Of a DNA stretch of 64,000 nt, positions 11,701-24,485 are shown in pieces. Position numbers and translations under genes: made by a program. The DNA is from Phallus indusiatus. Taxonomy: Eukaryota > Basidiomycota > Agaricomycetes > Phallales > Phallaceae. The stretch spans positions 1,216,306 to 1,280,305 of the forward strand of contig JAQFWX010000012.1 in NCBI GenBank assembly GCA_027605045.1, read 5' to 3'. The notes beneath the pieces were generated by a model. It was not told the DNA's origin and did no database searches. It saw only the letters and a program-made list of their open reading frames with translations. Positions within the stretch are counted from its first letter, which is position 1. Each line of letters starts with the position of its first letter.

Positions 11701-13290
11701 ATGGCTGCAAGTTCCTCTGCAAGCAATGCTCTTAAAACTTTCTCGTTGAGTAATGACATAGTTGAAGTATCACCTCAAGATGAAATATTCAAGTTTGATC
11801 CTGTTGCACACAAATCTACCTACGATGCTGCGCCATGGACAAAAGAGTAATGGACTTTACGCCCAAACTTGCTGGTTTTATTCACTGAGACGTTTCTTTT
11901 TTTACAGTGCTAATTACTTTAAAAAGTGTCGGATATCAGCTGTGGCGTTGATTAAAATGGTGTGTCTGGGTTTGTTTTTGGCGTTGACACTGTCTGATTT
12001 GGTCTTGTCGAAATGTTGATAGGTCATGCATGCACGGTCAGGTGTTCCTTATGAAATCATGGGTCTTGTACAAGGAAGGGCAGTTGGGCATAGCTTCGTT
12101 ATAATGGATTCTTTCGCTCTCCCCGTTCAGGGCACAGAAACCCGGGTCAATACCTTGGAGTCTGCAAATGAATACATGGTAGAATATTTGACCAGTGGGG
12201 AGAAGGTACGTCTAACCTTAGCTGCTTCTTAAAGGATTTACCAACAATATGTATCCAGATTCATTCGGGCGAGCTTGGACAGGCCATTGGATGGTATCAT
12301 TCGCACCCAGGATATGGCTGTTGGCTTTCGGGAATAGATGTTGCCACACAATCCACACATCAGAAATATCAAGATCCTTTTGTAGCCGTGGTGGTAATAA
12401 TCGTTCTTCGTATTCGCTGGTATATGGTCGCGGCTTAGTCTAATAAACGTCACAGATCGATCCAAACCGAACAATTTCAGCAGGCAAAGTCGATATCGGC
12501 GCATTCCGCACCTATCCCGATGGGTACGCACCTCCTGGAGGAAACAAGGGTTCAGAATATCAATCAATTCCGTTATCGAAAATCGAAGATTTTGGAGTAC
12601 ACGCGAACCAGTATTATTCATTGGAGGTCGAAGTATTTAAAAGTTCCTTGGACGATGAATTATTGGGAAAATTATGGAATAAATATTGGGTAAATACCCT
12701 CAGTTCCAGCCCATTAATATCCGTACGTTCCTCACCTCAATAATTAAACCTAATCTGGTAACAAACGTTTCTTGATGTTCTAGAACCGTGCCTACACTGT
12801 TTCACAACTTACGGATCTTCATCATAAACTCTTTATCGCCCAAAAGACCGTCCCGACTACACATTCCGTTTTACCTGCCCTTATCAAGCCTCCCACTGGA
12901 CCAGAAGGCGGTCAATCAGGATCGTTCTCCGGTAGCTCGTTTACAAAGGGTAAAGTGCGTATCAAGGAGGATGATTTGCAGCTCTGGGTTGTGTTTCGAT
13001 ATCTCAACCTATTTTTAGGATAAGGAAGTCTTCAAGACCGAAGAGAAGAAAGAAGAAAGCCAATTACAGAAATGCGTGAAGGATGCGTGAGTTCTATCGT
13101 GTGTACTCGCACGTCCCTTTCCTTATACTGATGTTATCATTGTAGGACCAAGATTGCCGCCGAAGGTCAACATGGGCTCATCGCTCAAGTATTGAAAGAC
13201 ATACTCTTCTCTGTCCGACCACATCAGCAGATATCTGAGCCACAAACAATAGATGGCATCTTGGAAACTGCTATCGATTCTTCTGCATGA
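11701..13290 (+). CDS. CSN5: COP9 signalosome subunit 5 (deneddylase)
   Basis: Zinc metalloprotease of the COP9 signalosome that removes Nedd8 (Rub1) from cullins and so controls SCF-type ubiquitin ligases. Starting at ATG 11701, exons are joined across introns near 11849-11911, 11963-12024, 12207-12260, 12392-12453, 12729-12782, 12951-13019 and 13088-13144. The MPN+ (JAMM) domain is complete: Glu in [11 protein letters not shown], then [18 protein letters not shown] with the two metal His, Ser and Asp. [15 protein letters not shown] just before it separates CSN5 from the proteasome relative Rpn11. The C-terminal helical part ends in LETAIDSSA and TGA at 13288-13290. All joins keep frame. Its 3' end faces zinc-finger gene 2, 248 bases away. 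Confidence 0.95.
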
Positions 13291-13538
13291 TAATGATAAT
13301 GGCCTTTTTTGTGCAGACCCTCGATTGGACTCTCATTTTGCGCCCTTAGAACCGCATCAATATGTAATTTTTCTACAATTAAATTCTATTAAAGACGCAA
13401 TCTATGCATCCACAGTTCGTAATGTAGTATCATACGTCAATAGCGCTGTCTATGGATTAGATAAAAAATGTTCGATAAAAGGCCGATGTTCCGTAGGGTG
13501 GAAAAAAAAAAGACACGTGAGATTACTGATAATAAGAA

Positions 13539-14456
13539 TCAATAGCCTGAGCAAGTTTGACATCTTCCGTTTTGGCCTCTTCGGCCCACTTTGTTCATTT
13601 GGCTGTGAAAAAGAAGCAAATTAGCGACGCTGTTTAAAAAGAGCTGACTGTGACAACAAGTGGCGTACCAACTAGTGCAAAGAGCCTGTTCCTTGAGGTG
13701 CCGGTTTTTATCTTGTCCTCGAGCGAACTTCGCCTTGCTAAACGGAGAAGGATCAAATTCATATCAATTCTCGGACATTACATGACGAGGCAAGAAAAGC
13801 CCGAATCTTACCAAGAACAAGTATATCGCGGCTGGTCCTTGTGTTTGAAAATATGCTCGATTTTGTTTCGAGCTGGTACCTCCTTGGAGCACATTTTACA
13901 GCGCCAGATAACGCCTTTATCCGTGTGGATGTCGGTTTTGTTTGATGAAGGAAAGTAGGAGGCGACTTCGGCTGGAGGGAGATCGTGCTCCGTTATGATA
14001 TGCTCGATATCGTTGTTACCGTAGGTTTCCACTTGGAACTGACCAAATGACGGCTGGGTAGGACTATAATCATCATATGGCACCGAGGGGGGAGGGCTCT
14101 CATCTGGAGAGAATATCAAATACATCGATATTTAGCAAAACTCGAAGCTTACCATCCTCAACGGGCGTTGTATAGGGCTGGGAATTCTGTGTATGATAAG
14201 ATGGACCAGCTTGAGTACTGTAGTCGGGCTGCATTTGGTGTCCTTGAGAATAGTATGCAGCTTGAGGGTGCGGGTAACCAGACGCTACGTGTGGATAATG
14301 CTGTTGTTGTTGCTGTTGGTGGTAATGCTGCTGTTGATGTTGTTGCTGATGGTATTGAGGATGCTGCTGCTGCTGTTGGGTATGCGGGTATTCGTACCCA
14401 TCGTAATAGTTTTCTGAGTAAGGAGTGTATGAATACTCTTCAGGATTCCGGGGCAT
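13539..14456 (-). CDS. C2H2-type zinc-finger protein with poly-Gln N-terminus (zinc-finger gene 2)
   Basis: Probable transcription regulator. Starting at ATG 14456 the N-terminal half is rich in Gln, His and Tyr (CAG/CAA runs, 14280-14380). It is followed by an acidic linker and a finger CKMCSKEVPARNKIEH with a following FKHKDQ. An intron splits the next cysteine codon: TCS(C) KAKFARGQDKNRHLKEQ ends in C. A second phase-2 intron leads to the tail C-x2-C ... VGRRGQNGRCQTCSGY and TGA at 13539-13541. The last acceptor was placed at TTTTTCACAG because this restores the tail that aligns with the gene at 32056-34096. The two genes share both cysteine-splitting introns. The final CxxC...CxxC resembles a zinc ribbon, but zinc binding there is inference. 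Confidence 0.8.
14280..14400 (-). repeat. CAG/CAA-rich trinucleotide tract coding poly-Gln/His
   Basis: Imperfect CAG, CAA and CAT repeats code runs of Gln and His in zinc-finger gene 2. Mixed codons suggest a fairly stable tract, though such tracts can vary in length between strains. Confidence 0.7.
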
Positions 14457-15261
14457 TATTCGAAAAGAGGATGAGTGAATCGCGGTGGGGCAAGGTGTAT
14501 TTTATGCTACTCGAGCTGGGGTCTATAGATCTGCATGGTGTATAAAAAGAGAAAATGAGGAAAAAAATTGAGTTATTAATTATGGAGAAATAAACTTGAA
14601 ACTAAGAAATTAATTTGGCAAGACTCTCCCGCGGTATCTTTAATTATATCTTGCGGTTTGGTACTTGTCATCATTTTAGATATCGAGATAATGTGTCAAG
14701 CGCTACGGGCGGTCACCGGGAAAATTATTGGGGATAACTATTGCAAGGCGAATGCGGGGAGAGAAGAAAAACTAATTTAGGTTAGATTTGGAAAAGCACG
14801 AGGACCTAATTGTTCACCACCCTGCGCTTCTCGAATTATGGCAGTGCCACGACGGAGATGCAAGTCCACTCTTGTTTTCGGGATTTATGATGTGCTTAGT
14901 ATAATTTAATCTCCCCTGTTTCAACCGAGTCTTTGTTTTGGCCCCCACCCCACCGAGAAAAATCAGACCACATCCTTTTTGTGTTGTCCAGGAGTGCATG
15001 TGTGTATGTACAGAAGTATATATCAAAAAAAAACAGTACACATACGCTTCTGTTTAATTCAATTCGGTTGTGTGTGGCTGAGGCAACAATCTCGAATTCA
15101 ATTCAAAGTACATATTCCTTTTTTTGGGGAGTTTTCGACTATAAGGTTTATTTGAATAGTGTACCAGTCGCCGGCGTTGAAGAAGCAAGAAGACAGAAAG
15201 GATCAGATTAAGTAACAGGTATATTAGATTAGACACGGCTACCTTCAATACATCAAATGAA
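14457..15261. other. Intergenic region
   Basis: Upstream of zinc-finger gene 2 and downstream of the thioesterase. Several A-, T- and G-rich short runs. No gene or repeat recognised. Confidence 0.5.
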
Positions 15262-15839
15262 CTAGAGTTTCGTCATCGGGGCAGGTAGGGCTTCCTCCGC
15301 GACCGTCAATTTCTGCAGGCCAGCACGCAATTGATCAGACATGGGGACTGATTTTCGGGTCCTGCTGTCCACAAAAACGTGTGTAAATGTCCCAACTGCG
15401 GCCGGACCATCGAGTGAGGAATCTGCTTCAAAAACTCCGATTTCGTATATCACTGAACTCGTGCCCAGCTTATTGACGCGTAGCCCTAAATCGAGTGCTT
15501 GGGGAAAGGATAGTGGTCGGAAGTACTGGCAAGACGTGGCGACAGCCAGGCCGATAGTTGATGATGTCAATGGCTTTAATCCGCAGAACTTGATCAAGTA
15601 CGCATTAATGATGGTGTCGAAGTAATGCTGATAGATCGAGTTATTTATATGGCCATATTGATCGTTATCTGACCTACGAAATTATCATGAAAAGCAGTTC
15701 AGACCACTGTAAGTCAATTCTCGTCCAACTTTTCTTTTTGCGAGTTAGGCGGACCTTACCAACGCGTTTGATGGGACATTACAAAGGGGTAATCGGAACG
15801 TGCTCTTGACTTGATCATAGTATTTTGAGACGTAGCCAT
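15262..15839 (-). CDS. Hotdog-fold acyl-CoA thioesterase (4HBT type)
   Basis: Probable hydrolase of acyl-CoA or hydroxybenzoyl-CoA-like thioesters. Exon 1 from ATG 15839 ends in FVMSHQTRW; an intron (about 15676-15760) joins SDNDQYGHINNSIYQHYFDT, which carries the family signature D-x-D-x-x-G-H-x-N-N with the catalytic Asp. Then INAYLIKFCGL, the beta-sheet segment SCQYFRPLSFP and GTSSVIYEIGVFE. It ends in PAPMTKL at 15262-15264. Length is about 160 residues, normal for single-domain YbgC-like enzymes. No targeting signal is obvious and the substrate is unknown. Confidence 0.85.
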
Positions 15840-16912
15840 AAGAAAGTTGCGTAAATTTTAAGCTTCACAATCTTGATCGAATCTTGGAAAGCTGTTGAGA
15901 GGTTATATAATCTATTCTCAACAATCACGTGTTCAAAAATAAATTGAACTTTCACTTCAAGAGCTGTGGAGATTTTCTGTGAATTTGAACAGTAAAAAAA
16001 ATTACAGGCATGATCAGGGAATCATATATTATTGTAATGAAAGAGTCCACATCAAAGCCATCAGGTGTATAGAGCGAGTGCCCTTCGCAAAAGAATCCAG
16101 GTCGCCGTCAGCCAAGGTAATTCATCCATGTGGGAAGTAATTCCTGATAAGTACTTGTGGGCATTCAGTTTCATGATTTAGTGCGTATCGCTGAATTCAA
16201 CTTTCCCTCTTCCCCGCGCACAAAGTGCCGCGGCAGTGATAACGAGAGTGTTGTCTTGCATCCATCAACAAATCAACGGAAAGCAAGAAGATCTGTGAGG
16301 ATAACGCGAGTTTTTTTTTACCAGCTCATCTATGATGTTTGAAGCAGTCGTGTTTTTGAGAAAGGAGGTCAGAGTGAAACTGGTAAAAAATTGCAACGTT
16401 TAGTTCGGAACTAACCAGCACAGGTGCGCCGTGCCGTAAAACCATCGTGGCTTAAAGCCCACTTCTGAAATCTCATCATATTGAGGAGAAGTAAATAAAC
16501 TTACGAAGTGGGCTACTCCAAAGTAAAAATAAATTATGAACGCTGCTAGCCTGCCACATCAGTGGACTCCCAGAGGCCGGCTGCAGAAAGATTTCACTGG
16601 TAGTCACTAGAATCTGCATATGATGTGATTATCAAAAAATAAAATAAAACAGCAAGAAAACTTTTTTCTGAGTTTACTGAAGTAGATAAAGACAGCCAAT
16701 CGGTTATAGATTCAGTCGGAATGAACAGAATGGAAGAGTGAGTCGTGCCACATGGCGGACATCAATGTGGATTTGACATTTGCAGGATGCGACGTGTGAC
16801 AGTGATTTCGAGTCACACGTACGCGCGTCGACCTGCTGCTACACCACACCGCGTAATACGTCTTTCTTCTCCCATCATTACACAGAACTAGTTTGGTTTC
16901 ATTTCTAACGAT
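15840..16912. other. Intergenic region between divergent thioesterase and PRE1
   Basis: About 1.1 kb, AT-rich, without a recognised gene. The small frames at 16157-16342 (plus) and 16712-16924 (minus) show no family features. Promoters for both neighbours must lie here, but no sharp TATA box was found. Confidence 0.45.
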
Positions 16913-17625
16913 ATGGAGTGTCAATTCGCGTTGATTGGAAAGGGTTATGTTCTCGTCGCCGCTACCTCAGTCGTAGCTCATTCCATTGTCAAGATGAAGC
17001 ATGACGAGGATAACATCAAAGTCTTGGGTCCACACTTAATCATGTCGTACTCGGGAGAGCCTGGTATTTTTCATTGTTTTTAAACGTCTTTTATCAGTTC
17101 TGAGCCGAGTGTCAATGCTGTTAGGCGATACCGTCAAATTCGCAGAATACGTGGAAAGAAATATCCGTTTATACCAAATTCGCAATCATTACGCCTTACG
17201 ACCGTCTTCAGCAGCGTCGTGGACAAGAAGTCAACTTGCCGAATCTCTCCGCTCGCGAAAGCCCTACGCTGTGAACGTTTTGCTCGGAGGGTTCGATACG
17301 GCTACTTCTGAACCTCAGTTATTTTGGATGGATTATCTGGGCACTTTGGCGCAACAGCCATATGCCGCCCAGGGCTACGGTTCCTATTTTGCTCTCAGTT
17401 TATTGGACCGGTGAGGACATTTCTCCTCCCCCTGCTAAATTTCGGAAGTTTTTCTCCTAACTCTATATAATTAACAGGTACCATAACCCTGAGGCATCGT
17501 TGGAAGAAGGCCTCGAGACCCTGCGACGATGCATCGATGAAGTGGAAAAAAGATTAGTCGTTAGTCAAGGGAAATATATTGTTAAGATTGTGGATAAAGA
17601 CGGCGTCAGGGTGATATCATTGTAG
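16913..17625 (+). CDS. PRE1: 20S proteasome subunit beta-4 (PSMB2/Pre1)
   Basis: Non-catalytic beta subunit of the proteasome core. Starting at ATG 16913: MECQFALIGKGYVLVAATS, then HDEDNIKVL and LIMSYSGEP. The first intron ends at GTTAG (17124) so that the join reads GEPGDTVKFAEYVERN, the family motif. The second intron (about 17412-17478) joins SLLDR to YHNPEASLEEGLETLRRC. It ends in DGVRVISL with TAG at 17623-17625. Length is about 195 residues, as in yeast and human. The active-site Thr seen in beta-1, -2 and -5 is absent, as expected. Frame is intact throughout. Confidence 0.95.
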
Positions 17626-20561
17626 CCGCCGTATTGTAGATATAATTAATTTTCTCAGCACCCCCTCTTCTATAACCTCCTGCTTTCTAAAACAAAACGG
17701 CGCACATGAGTATTCGCTTTAGTAAAATGATTATCAGCGATAAAGAAACGATGGCCGTTACGCCAGAGACGAGGAGCTTTAGGGAAAGCCTTGACTCTTG
17801 AAGTTGATCGGCATAATTAACAACCCGTTTTGAGCTCCCGGTACATCGTACCCCGTTGGCACTTATCACATAACAAGTCAATGGGACTACAGGCACATTT
17901 GAATTGTTCGGAATTCTGATATGTATTTTACTATGGTATTTTTACCCCCCACGGAAGAGACAATGAAGCATATGACATAAAATATATGCATGTCGTCGGG
18001 GGTGATGATAACATTATGTCCACTCCGTGCAAACAGACCGGCTTGGATTCCCAATCCTGCGAAAATACGGCCTATATTTTTGTACTAGACAAAAAAAGGA
18101 GTTCTCCTAACTGTGTAAGTAGCCCGACTCGGAGACCGGCTAGGACAACAGGTAGTGCCAGTTAAACTAGCAGCTCTGTTAAGTCCGTGTGCTTGTTAAA
18201 GGACTAATCTAGAAGCTTGTAAGTGGGTCATTACGTGAATACATGTTTACTGATGAAAATGTGTTACATAAATTGACCGTACGTTCGCCCATCGATAGAC
18301 GTCGTCAAAAGAGACTCGAGCGGCCCGACCTCCACTTGAAGTGTGTTTAGTGAAAAAAACTGACTAAAAAAGAAGGTTGACAAGTGAAAGATGGGCTTTA
18401 CTAAGAACTCTAGTGTTAGATATCGAGATTAAGGGCCTACTATCTTTGTAAAGGCTTGACCCTTGGCCCCTCCTCGTCTTCGTGGCGAAACTTCCAGTTG
18501 GACACACTGTTCAGCGATGTAAACTTGTAAATGTTTTGGATTTTAAATGCTACAACGTATAGACAACATGAGCGTAACATTTGAAAGTGGGTTAAAGATA
18601 TCGAATTAAGGGTGATGGTTTAGAGGACTTGAAGGGTCCGTCTTTGGTTGCTCCCGGAAGTTATGTCGGTATCTGGCGAGCCTTTTCTTGAGAGATTCAG
18701 TCAAAAACACGTCTATGAGACCACACAGATGCTTACCACAAATTAAGTGTCTCAATAGCAGTAAAAAAAAGAATTTAGCGGCGTAGGTGCATCTTATATC
18801 GAAAACCTGTCGAGTCCACGGCAGCCCGAGTGCTTGGAAGGCGTGTCAAACCAGCCAGCGAGAGTAAAACAAATCAAAGCTCACTTTTAGTACCACAATA
18901 TTCCTATAGATAGCCTTATCTACAATACTTGTGTTCCGCATTCATAGATGAACCTATTCAGCGTGGTGGTGGTACTACGGTGCCTGGGTGATAAGCAGTT
19001 TGGAGTCTTGAACGAGGCGTCGACGGCAGATAATTTGTTGTCAAGAGTGTTTAAAAAAGGTCCTGCGGGGGAAAATGCTTCGGAGGTTGAGGACTCTTGG
19101 ACGAATATAGTACGTACGCAGCGCTGTTGAATCCTCCATGCCATGCACCTTTCCGACTGAATGGTCCTCGAAACCACTGACGCAAAAACATCCAAAGTAT
19201 GACTACTCATCGTGGGATACTTCTGTGAGCCCTGCTTTGCAGATAAGGCTGTCGTTAACCTTCACGAGAAAGAGAAGCTTTCAAGGGTTGAATCTCTTTA
19301 GTGAAGCCAACGCTTGAGGACCCAGATCGAATTCTCAGTGGGTCAAGGAAGCAGAAAAAGAGTGCAGTTACCTTTGTTAAGGTATGGGTCTGATGTTAAT
19401 TCACTTGAAAGCATTTGCGCAGTCTTTGGGATCGTCTCGGATTGGTCGGATGCCTTATCTATGGAAGCGGTGAACGTTCATCATCATCATTGCTTTACAT
19501 GAGGCCAGAACTTTAATCTTGCCTTACCTGAGGAACAAAAGTAAAGTGGATAGATCGATAAATGTACGATGAACTTTATACTCTATTTTAGCCTACCGTA
19601 ACCGGGAGACAAACAAGGAGTCAGTAAATTACGCTTGTATATGTTATGTACGTTATCTCACTCACGAATGTGCGTCTTCGACGGATGATTCTTCAAGGTG
19701 AGTTTGTTGCGATGATTCTGAAGAAGGTCCCATCAGAGAATGATCATATTTTTCTGCGGAAGGAAACGACTCGTTGGAAGTTTTTGAATTGGCCTTTGTA
19801 ACCTTGTTCCTCATTCAAGCCAGGTGGAAGGATCTTGTTTCAATAAAACGAGCTTCTCCGCCCTTGAATTATTTAACTTAAGGTTTGAAACCTGAACTTA
19901 AAAAGCGTCATCATATCCATCGGAATAAATAAATGATTCAATACCTTTTCATTGTAGTGCCAGGTTGAAAGAAAGGGAGAGAGAACTTGGTTTCAGCAAA
20001 AGAAAGAACCTCTGTATTGTAAGCATTGCGTTTAAGCCGTAAGATGTTATGTTATGGATATTGGTGAGCAGTGAGTGTCGGACTGCAACTTTTTTTTTTT
20101 CAGTCGGTAGCTCATGAAGAGATCTCCGAGCCTAGATCAACCCTAACTTAGAATTTACACTGTATCGTCTGGAAGAATCGCCCAAGTTGTGTTAAGCTCA
20201 TAATTATCGTAAACATCATTGCATTATCTGTGATGCGATTGAGAATCCATACTCTGGATTAAGTCCGAGTTCTAGACTTGCAAACTTAGGTGCCTCGAAA
20301 CAACAAAATACATACGAAATGAGAACGAAAATTTTCCGTCCAGTGATTTTTCATTTACGTTTCACAGGAGTTTTTCGATCAGTTCTGATATGATCGCACC
20401 CAGAAAATTTGCGTTTTGCAGGGTAAAAAAGCTTTCAATCAAATTGCATCAATGCGAGTTGACTATCGACATCAAAAAGCCAATCAGGAACGGGCGTCAA
20501 CGCGTGACGCGTTCTTGTAGCTTTTTTGGCAGTGAGATCATCTCCTCTTCCCAGCCAATTG
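17626..20561. other. Gene-poor region
   Basis: About 2.9 kb without a recognised gene. A minus-strand frame at 17687-17896 encodes a hydrophobic segment (VTAIVSLSLIIILL) but has no clear start or family. Frames at 18920-19210 and 19314-19502 look random. No terminal repeats or transposase-like sequence was found. Confidence 0.4.
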
Positions 20562-23500
20562 ATGTCCGAACTCTCCTCTCTGCTCCTTGCATCACTTTCT
20601 CCTCAAACTAGAAAACAGGCTGAACAGAGTCTTTCAAATCTAAGCACCCAACCTGGCTTTCTTCAGCATCTTCTGATCCTCGTTTTGTCCTCATCCGAGG
20701 ACAAAGGAGTGAGGTTGGCAGGCAGTGTCTACTTTAAAAATGTAATCAAACAAAGATGGCCATCGGTATGTCCTACTCATTGAAACTTGACGCGTAATGG
20801 GTTCAATTCTGGTGGCGTATGCCACCAGAGTGTTGTTCTCCTTTTCGATACTGACTACCGTGACATTCCTTTAGGATGCTGAAGACGCACCGATTTCTGC
20901 CGATGATAAAGAGGCTGTACGACCCCAGCTGGTTCAAGCAATGATCAGGCTTTCTGCTCCCGCAGACAAGCCCCTAAGAGCCCAAATCGCCGAATCGGTA
21001 TCCGTCGTGGCCTCGTACGACTTTCCGGAAAGATGGCCAGACTTGATCACTGTGCGTTACCAAGAACCAAGCGACTTTGAATCCGTCTAAACACACAATA
21101 TTCTAGCAACTGGTTTCTTCTCTGTCAACCGTAGATTACTCAGTTTCGCTGGGTGTGCTCGAGACTGCACATTCAATCTTTTACCGGTGGAGATCAGCCG
21201 TTCGCTCGGACGAGCTATATAGAGTCATAAACTACGTTTTGCAACATTTCGTGGCCCCGTTCGTGGCCTTTTTCCGAGAGACCTCCAACCTCCTTCTATC
21301 CAACCCCAATAATCTACCTAACATTCATGTCGTTGCCCAGTCCCAGGCCGTGCTGATGTCCCTGTTTTACGATCTAACGTGCCAAGATCTCCCACCGTTA
21401 CTGGAAGATAGCCATGCCGAGTTCTTTGGAGCACCAGATAGCAGCAGTCCTGGCTGGTTGTTGCAATTTTTGGCCTGGGATCCCCCGGCTTTACGAGGCG
21501 ATGTATTCTTTATATATTAAAGTTATTGATCCACAGGGTCTAATGCTTGTTATAGCCAGATGACACCATCCCTTCCATACCATCACAAATCAAGACGTCA
21601 ATTATGGAAATCGCTGAAGTACGGTTATTTAATTGAAACTAAAGTAAAAAAACAAAAAGAGACCGGTATTAATTCTGCTCCTAGCTTTATACCAATCGCT
21701 TTCCGGAGCTCTTTGCGACAAGTTCTGCAATGGCTCCGTTTGTCCAATCGGTTTGGACGACTATCGGAGATGGAAATAGACCCAGTGTGGCTGATGATCC
21801 GGTAGGCTTCCTGCAAAGTCATTGAAATTGAATGGTCATGTAACCATTAGTAGCTCGTAGCACAATGTTTGAAGTTCCTATCCACCTGCATCCGATCTGG
21901 CTTGTTCCGAGATTTATTCCGCAATCCAGATACTATTAAAACAATTGTGACGGGAATTGTGGTTCCCAATGTGGAATTACGAGGTATTTGGCTTATTATT
22001 CCCTTTCTGACAAGAATTCGTTTCACGTTCGCTCTTCCCCCAAAGATCATGAAATAGAACAATTTGAAGATGATCCACTGGAGTATCTTCGTCTCGATCT
22101 TTCAATTCCTGTTGTCTCAAGTGGTGGAAGTGAAGGTGCCACGAGGCGGCACGCTGCAGCGGATGTTTTGCGTGCTTTGGTCAATGCGGACCTCGAGTCT
22201 GAGACCACTGCAGTCGTACTGAACATTGTGTCACAAGATCTCCAAGCCTACAAATCCGATCCCTCTGAAAAATGGAAACAAAAAGACAGAGCTATTTTCT
22301 TAATCAGCGCCATCGCTTCGAGAGGATCAACTCTTTCGGTATGCATGAGTTCTACTACCCTGAAGTCAGCTTCATTTATCTGATTATCTAAATTTTCAGC
22401 AAGGTGTAACATCAACTAATGCACTTATTAAAGTAGTTGATTGGTATGTCGAAAATGTTCTCAGCGATCTTCAAGCCGTGCCAGGATCTATCAACCCCAT
22501 CCTTCAAGTAGACGCGATACGATATCTATATATCTTCCGGTACCAAGTATGTTAAGAATCTGAATTGGCCACTGGAAACATCTGATTATTCTGCTCCTCA
22601 GTTAACGAAGGAACAACTACTCCAAATACTTCCACTGCTAACTGTCCATCTCCAATCTCCAAATTATGTCTGCTACTCTTATGCCGCTATTACTGTGGAA
22701 CGGATATTGTTCATGAAACAGGAGTCTAAGCTTTTGTAAGGTTCAATTTTCAATTCCTAAGTTGTGCGGGCTACTAATAATATGGCCGGCTGATCTCATT
22801 TGTAGGTTTACAGAGGCGGACATTCGAGATCTAGCCGGAAATATGCTAAATGCTCTATTTGCTAAAATTGAAGGCCCAGGAACCCCCGAGAAAATCTCTG
22901 AGAACGACTATCTCATTAAAGGTAGGCGGCAACCGATTTGAATTGGCAGAACCCACATACTCAATTATTTTGCGTCCAAAGCCGTGATGCGAATTATCAT
23001 GACGGCAAGGCGGAGTTTACTTCCAATCTATGAGCAAATCCTAAATCATCTCGTTCAAATTCTATCCGTCATTAGCAAAAATCCAAGCAATCCTAATTTT
23101 GATCAATATTTATTCGAGAGTATCTCAGCGCTGATCAGGTATGTACTACGGTACTTTAAAGGATCTCCCGATTGTCGCTTACCCATTGCCTTTCCTTCCC
23201 TACCAGATTCATCGTCGCAGCAGATCCGGCTACGCTGTCCAAATTTCAAGACGTCCTACAGAGTGTTTGTGCTGCGATACTACAACAGGACATTGAACGT
23301 TCGTACTACTGAATAGTTTCACTCCTTTACTCGCCTCACACTATTGTTTTATTATTAGCATTTGTGCCTTACGTGTTTCAGATATTATCGCAGCTTTTGG
23401 AATTACATACAGGTCCCGTTCCGGCTGGATATCGTTCCTTGTTGCCTCTACTTTTGACACCAGCGCCATGGGCTCAGAAAGGCAGCATTCCTGGTCTCGT

Positions 23501-24485
23501 CCGTTTTATCAAAACTTGCTTGATGAAGGATGGTGCGGAAATAGCTAGTACAGGCCAGTTTTCTGCAATGTTGGCGGTGGCTCAACAACGGCTCATTCCT
23601 TCGAAAATAAACGACGTTTATGGATTTGAAATGCTTCAAGCGGTGATAAAATACATACCATTGTACGTTGTCGTTATATTTCCTTTATCAATTTTGACAA
23701 ATAAACCTGATCTTGGCATGGTTATAGCCCGCAATTGATGTCATATTTCCAGCCTATCATAATGTCACTGCTTGTGCGCTTGCAAGCCAATAAAACAGAC
23801 AAATTCTCGAATTACTTCGCCTATTTCTTTTTGTATATGTGGGCTATTCAAATCGAAGGTTTAACACCCGATTATATTATCGGACTTCTGGAAGGGATCC
23901 AAGCTGGGTATGATTTCTTCTCTCTAAATAAGGCGTGAAAAGAAGTTTGACAGATAACGAATTTTAGCCTGTGGGGTAATCTACTTACAAACATTTTATT
24001 GCCCGAAGTTCCGAAGATTCCACTACGAGATCGGCGGGTTGCTGTAGTTGGACTTGTGAGGCTGTTGACTCAGAGTCGCCTGATGCGGCAAGATACCAAT
24101 CCCCAACTCTGGTAAGAGTACTCCCTAAAGCACTGCTGCCGTAGAGCTTGTTGGCCTTATTTCTTCTCCCTAAAGGACGGGAACTTTTGTCGTGCTTGCA
24201 AAGCTCGTTCGCGAACCGCAGGTGCTTCAGCGAACCAAGATAACAGAGTTGGACCAGGCCGATGTAGCATTCACGGCTGTTGATGCTGAGGAGCAGAGCG
24301 CCGGATATCAAGCGGGATATTCTCGATTAGCAGCATCTGAAGCAGCTGTTGTTGATCCTATTCCAAATATTCCAGACGCGCAGCTTTTCATGAAGCAAGA
24401 GCTCACAAAAGCGGTTCGTGACGACCCTCGGCTTGGACCATGGATTCAACAGAGCGGCACGGATATTGAAGGAATAATTGGGTAA
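20562..24485 (+). CDS. CSE1: Exportin Cse1 (CAS/exportin-2), importin-alpha re-exporter
   Basis: HEAT-repeat nuclear transport receptor that returns importin-alpha to the cytoplasm with Ran-GTP. Starting at ATG 20562: MSELSSLLLASLSPQTRKQ, then the importin-beta N-terminal motif RLAGSVYFKNVIKQRW. About a dozen short introns follow. Recognisable blocks in order: APADKPLRAQIAESVSVVA and YDFPERWPDL; AELYTNRFPELF; FEDDPLEYLRLDL; TRRHAAADVLRALV; KWKQKDRAIFLISAIA; VCYSYAAITVERILF; APWAQKGSIPGLVRFI; DKFSNYFAYFFLYMWA. The last exons end in GTDIEGIIG and TAA at 24483-24485. Total length is about 960 residues, as in yeast and human. Every join that I checked keeps frame, so this 4-kb gene is a good control for consensus quality. 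It is essential in yeast. Confidence 0.95.

Noticed and set aside
14168..14545. Plus-strand frame rich in Val, Ala and Gly (VVVAVGGNAAVDVVAD)
   Set aside because: It is the reverse strand of the CAG/CAA tract of zinc-finger gene 2.
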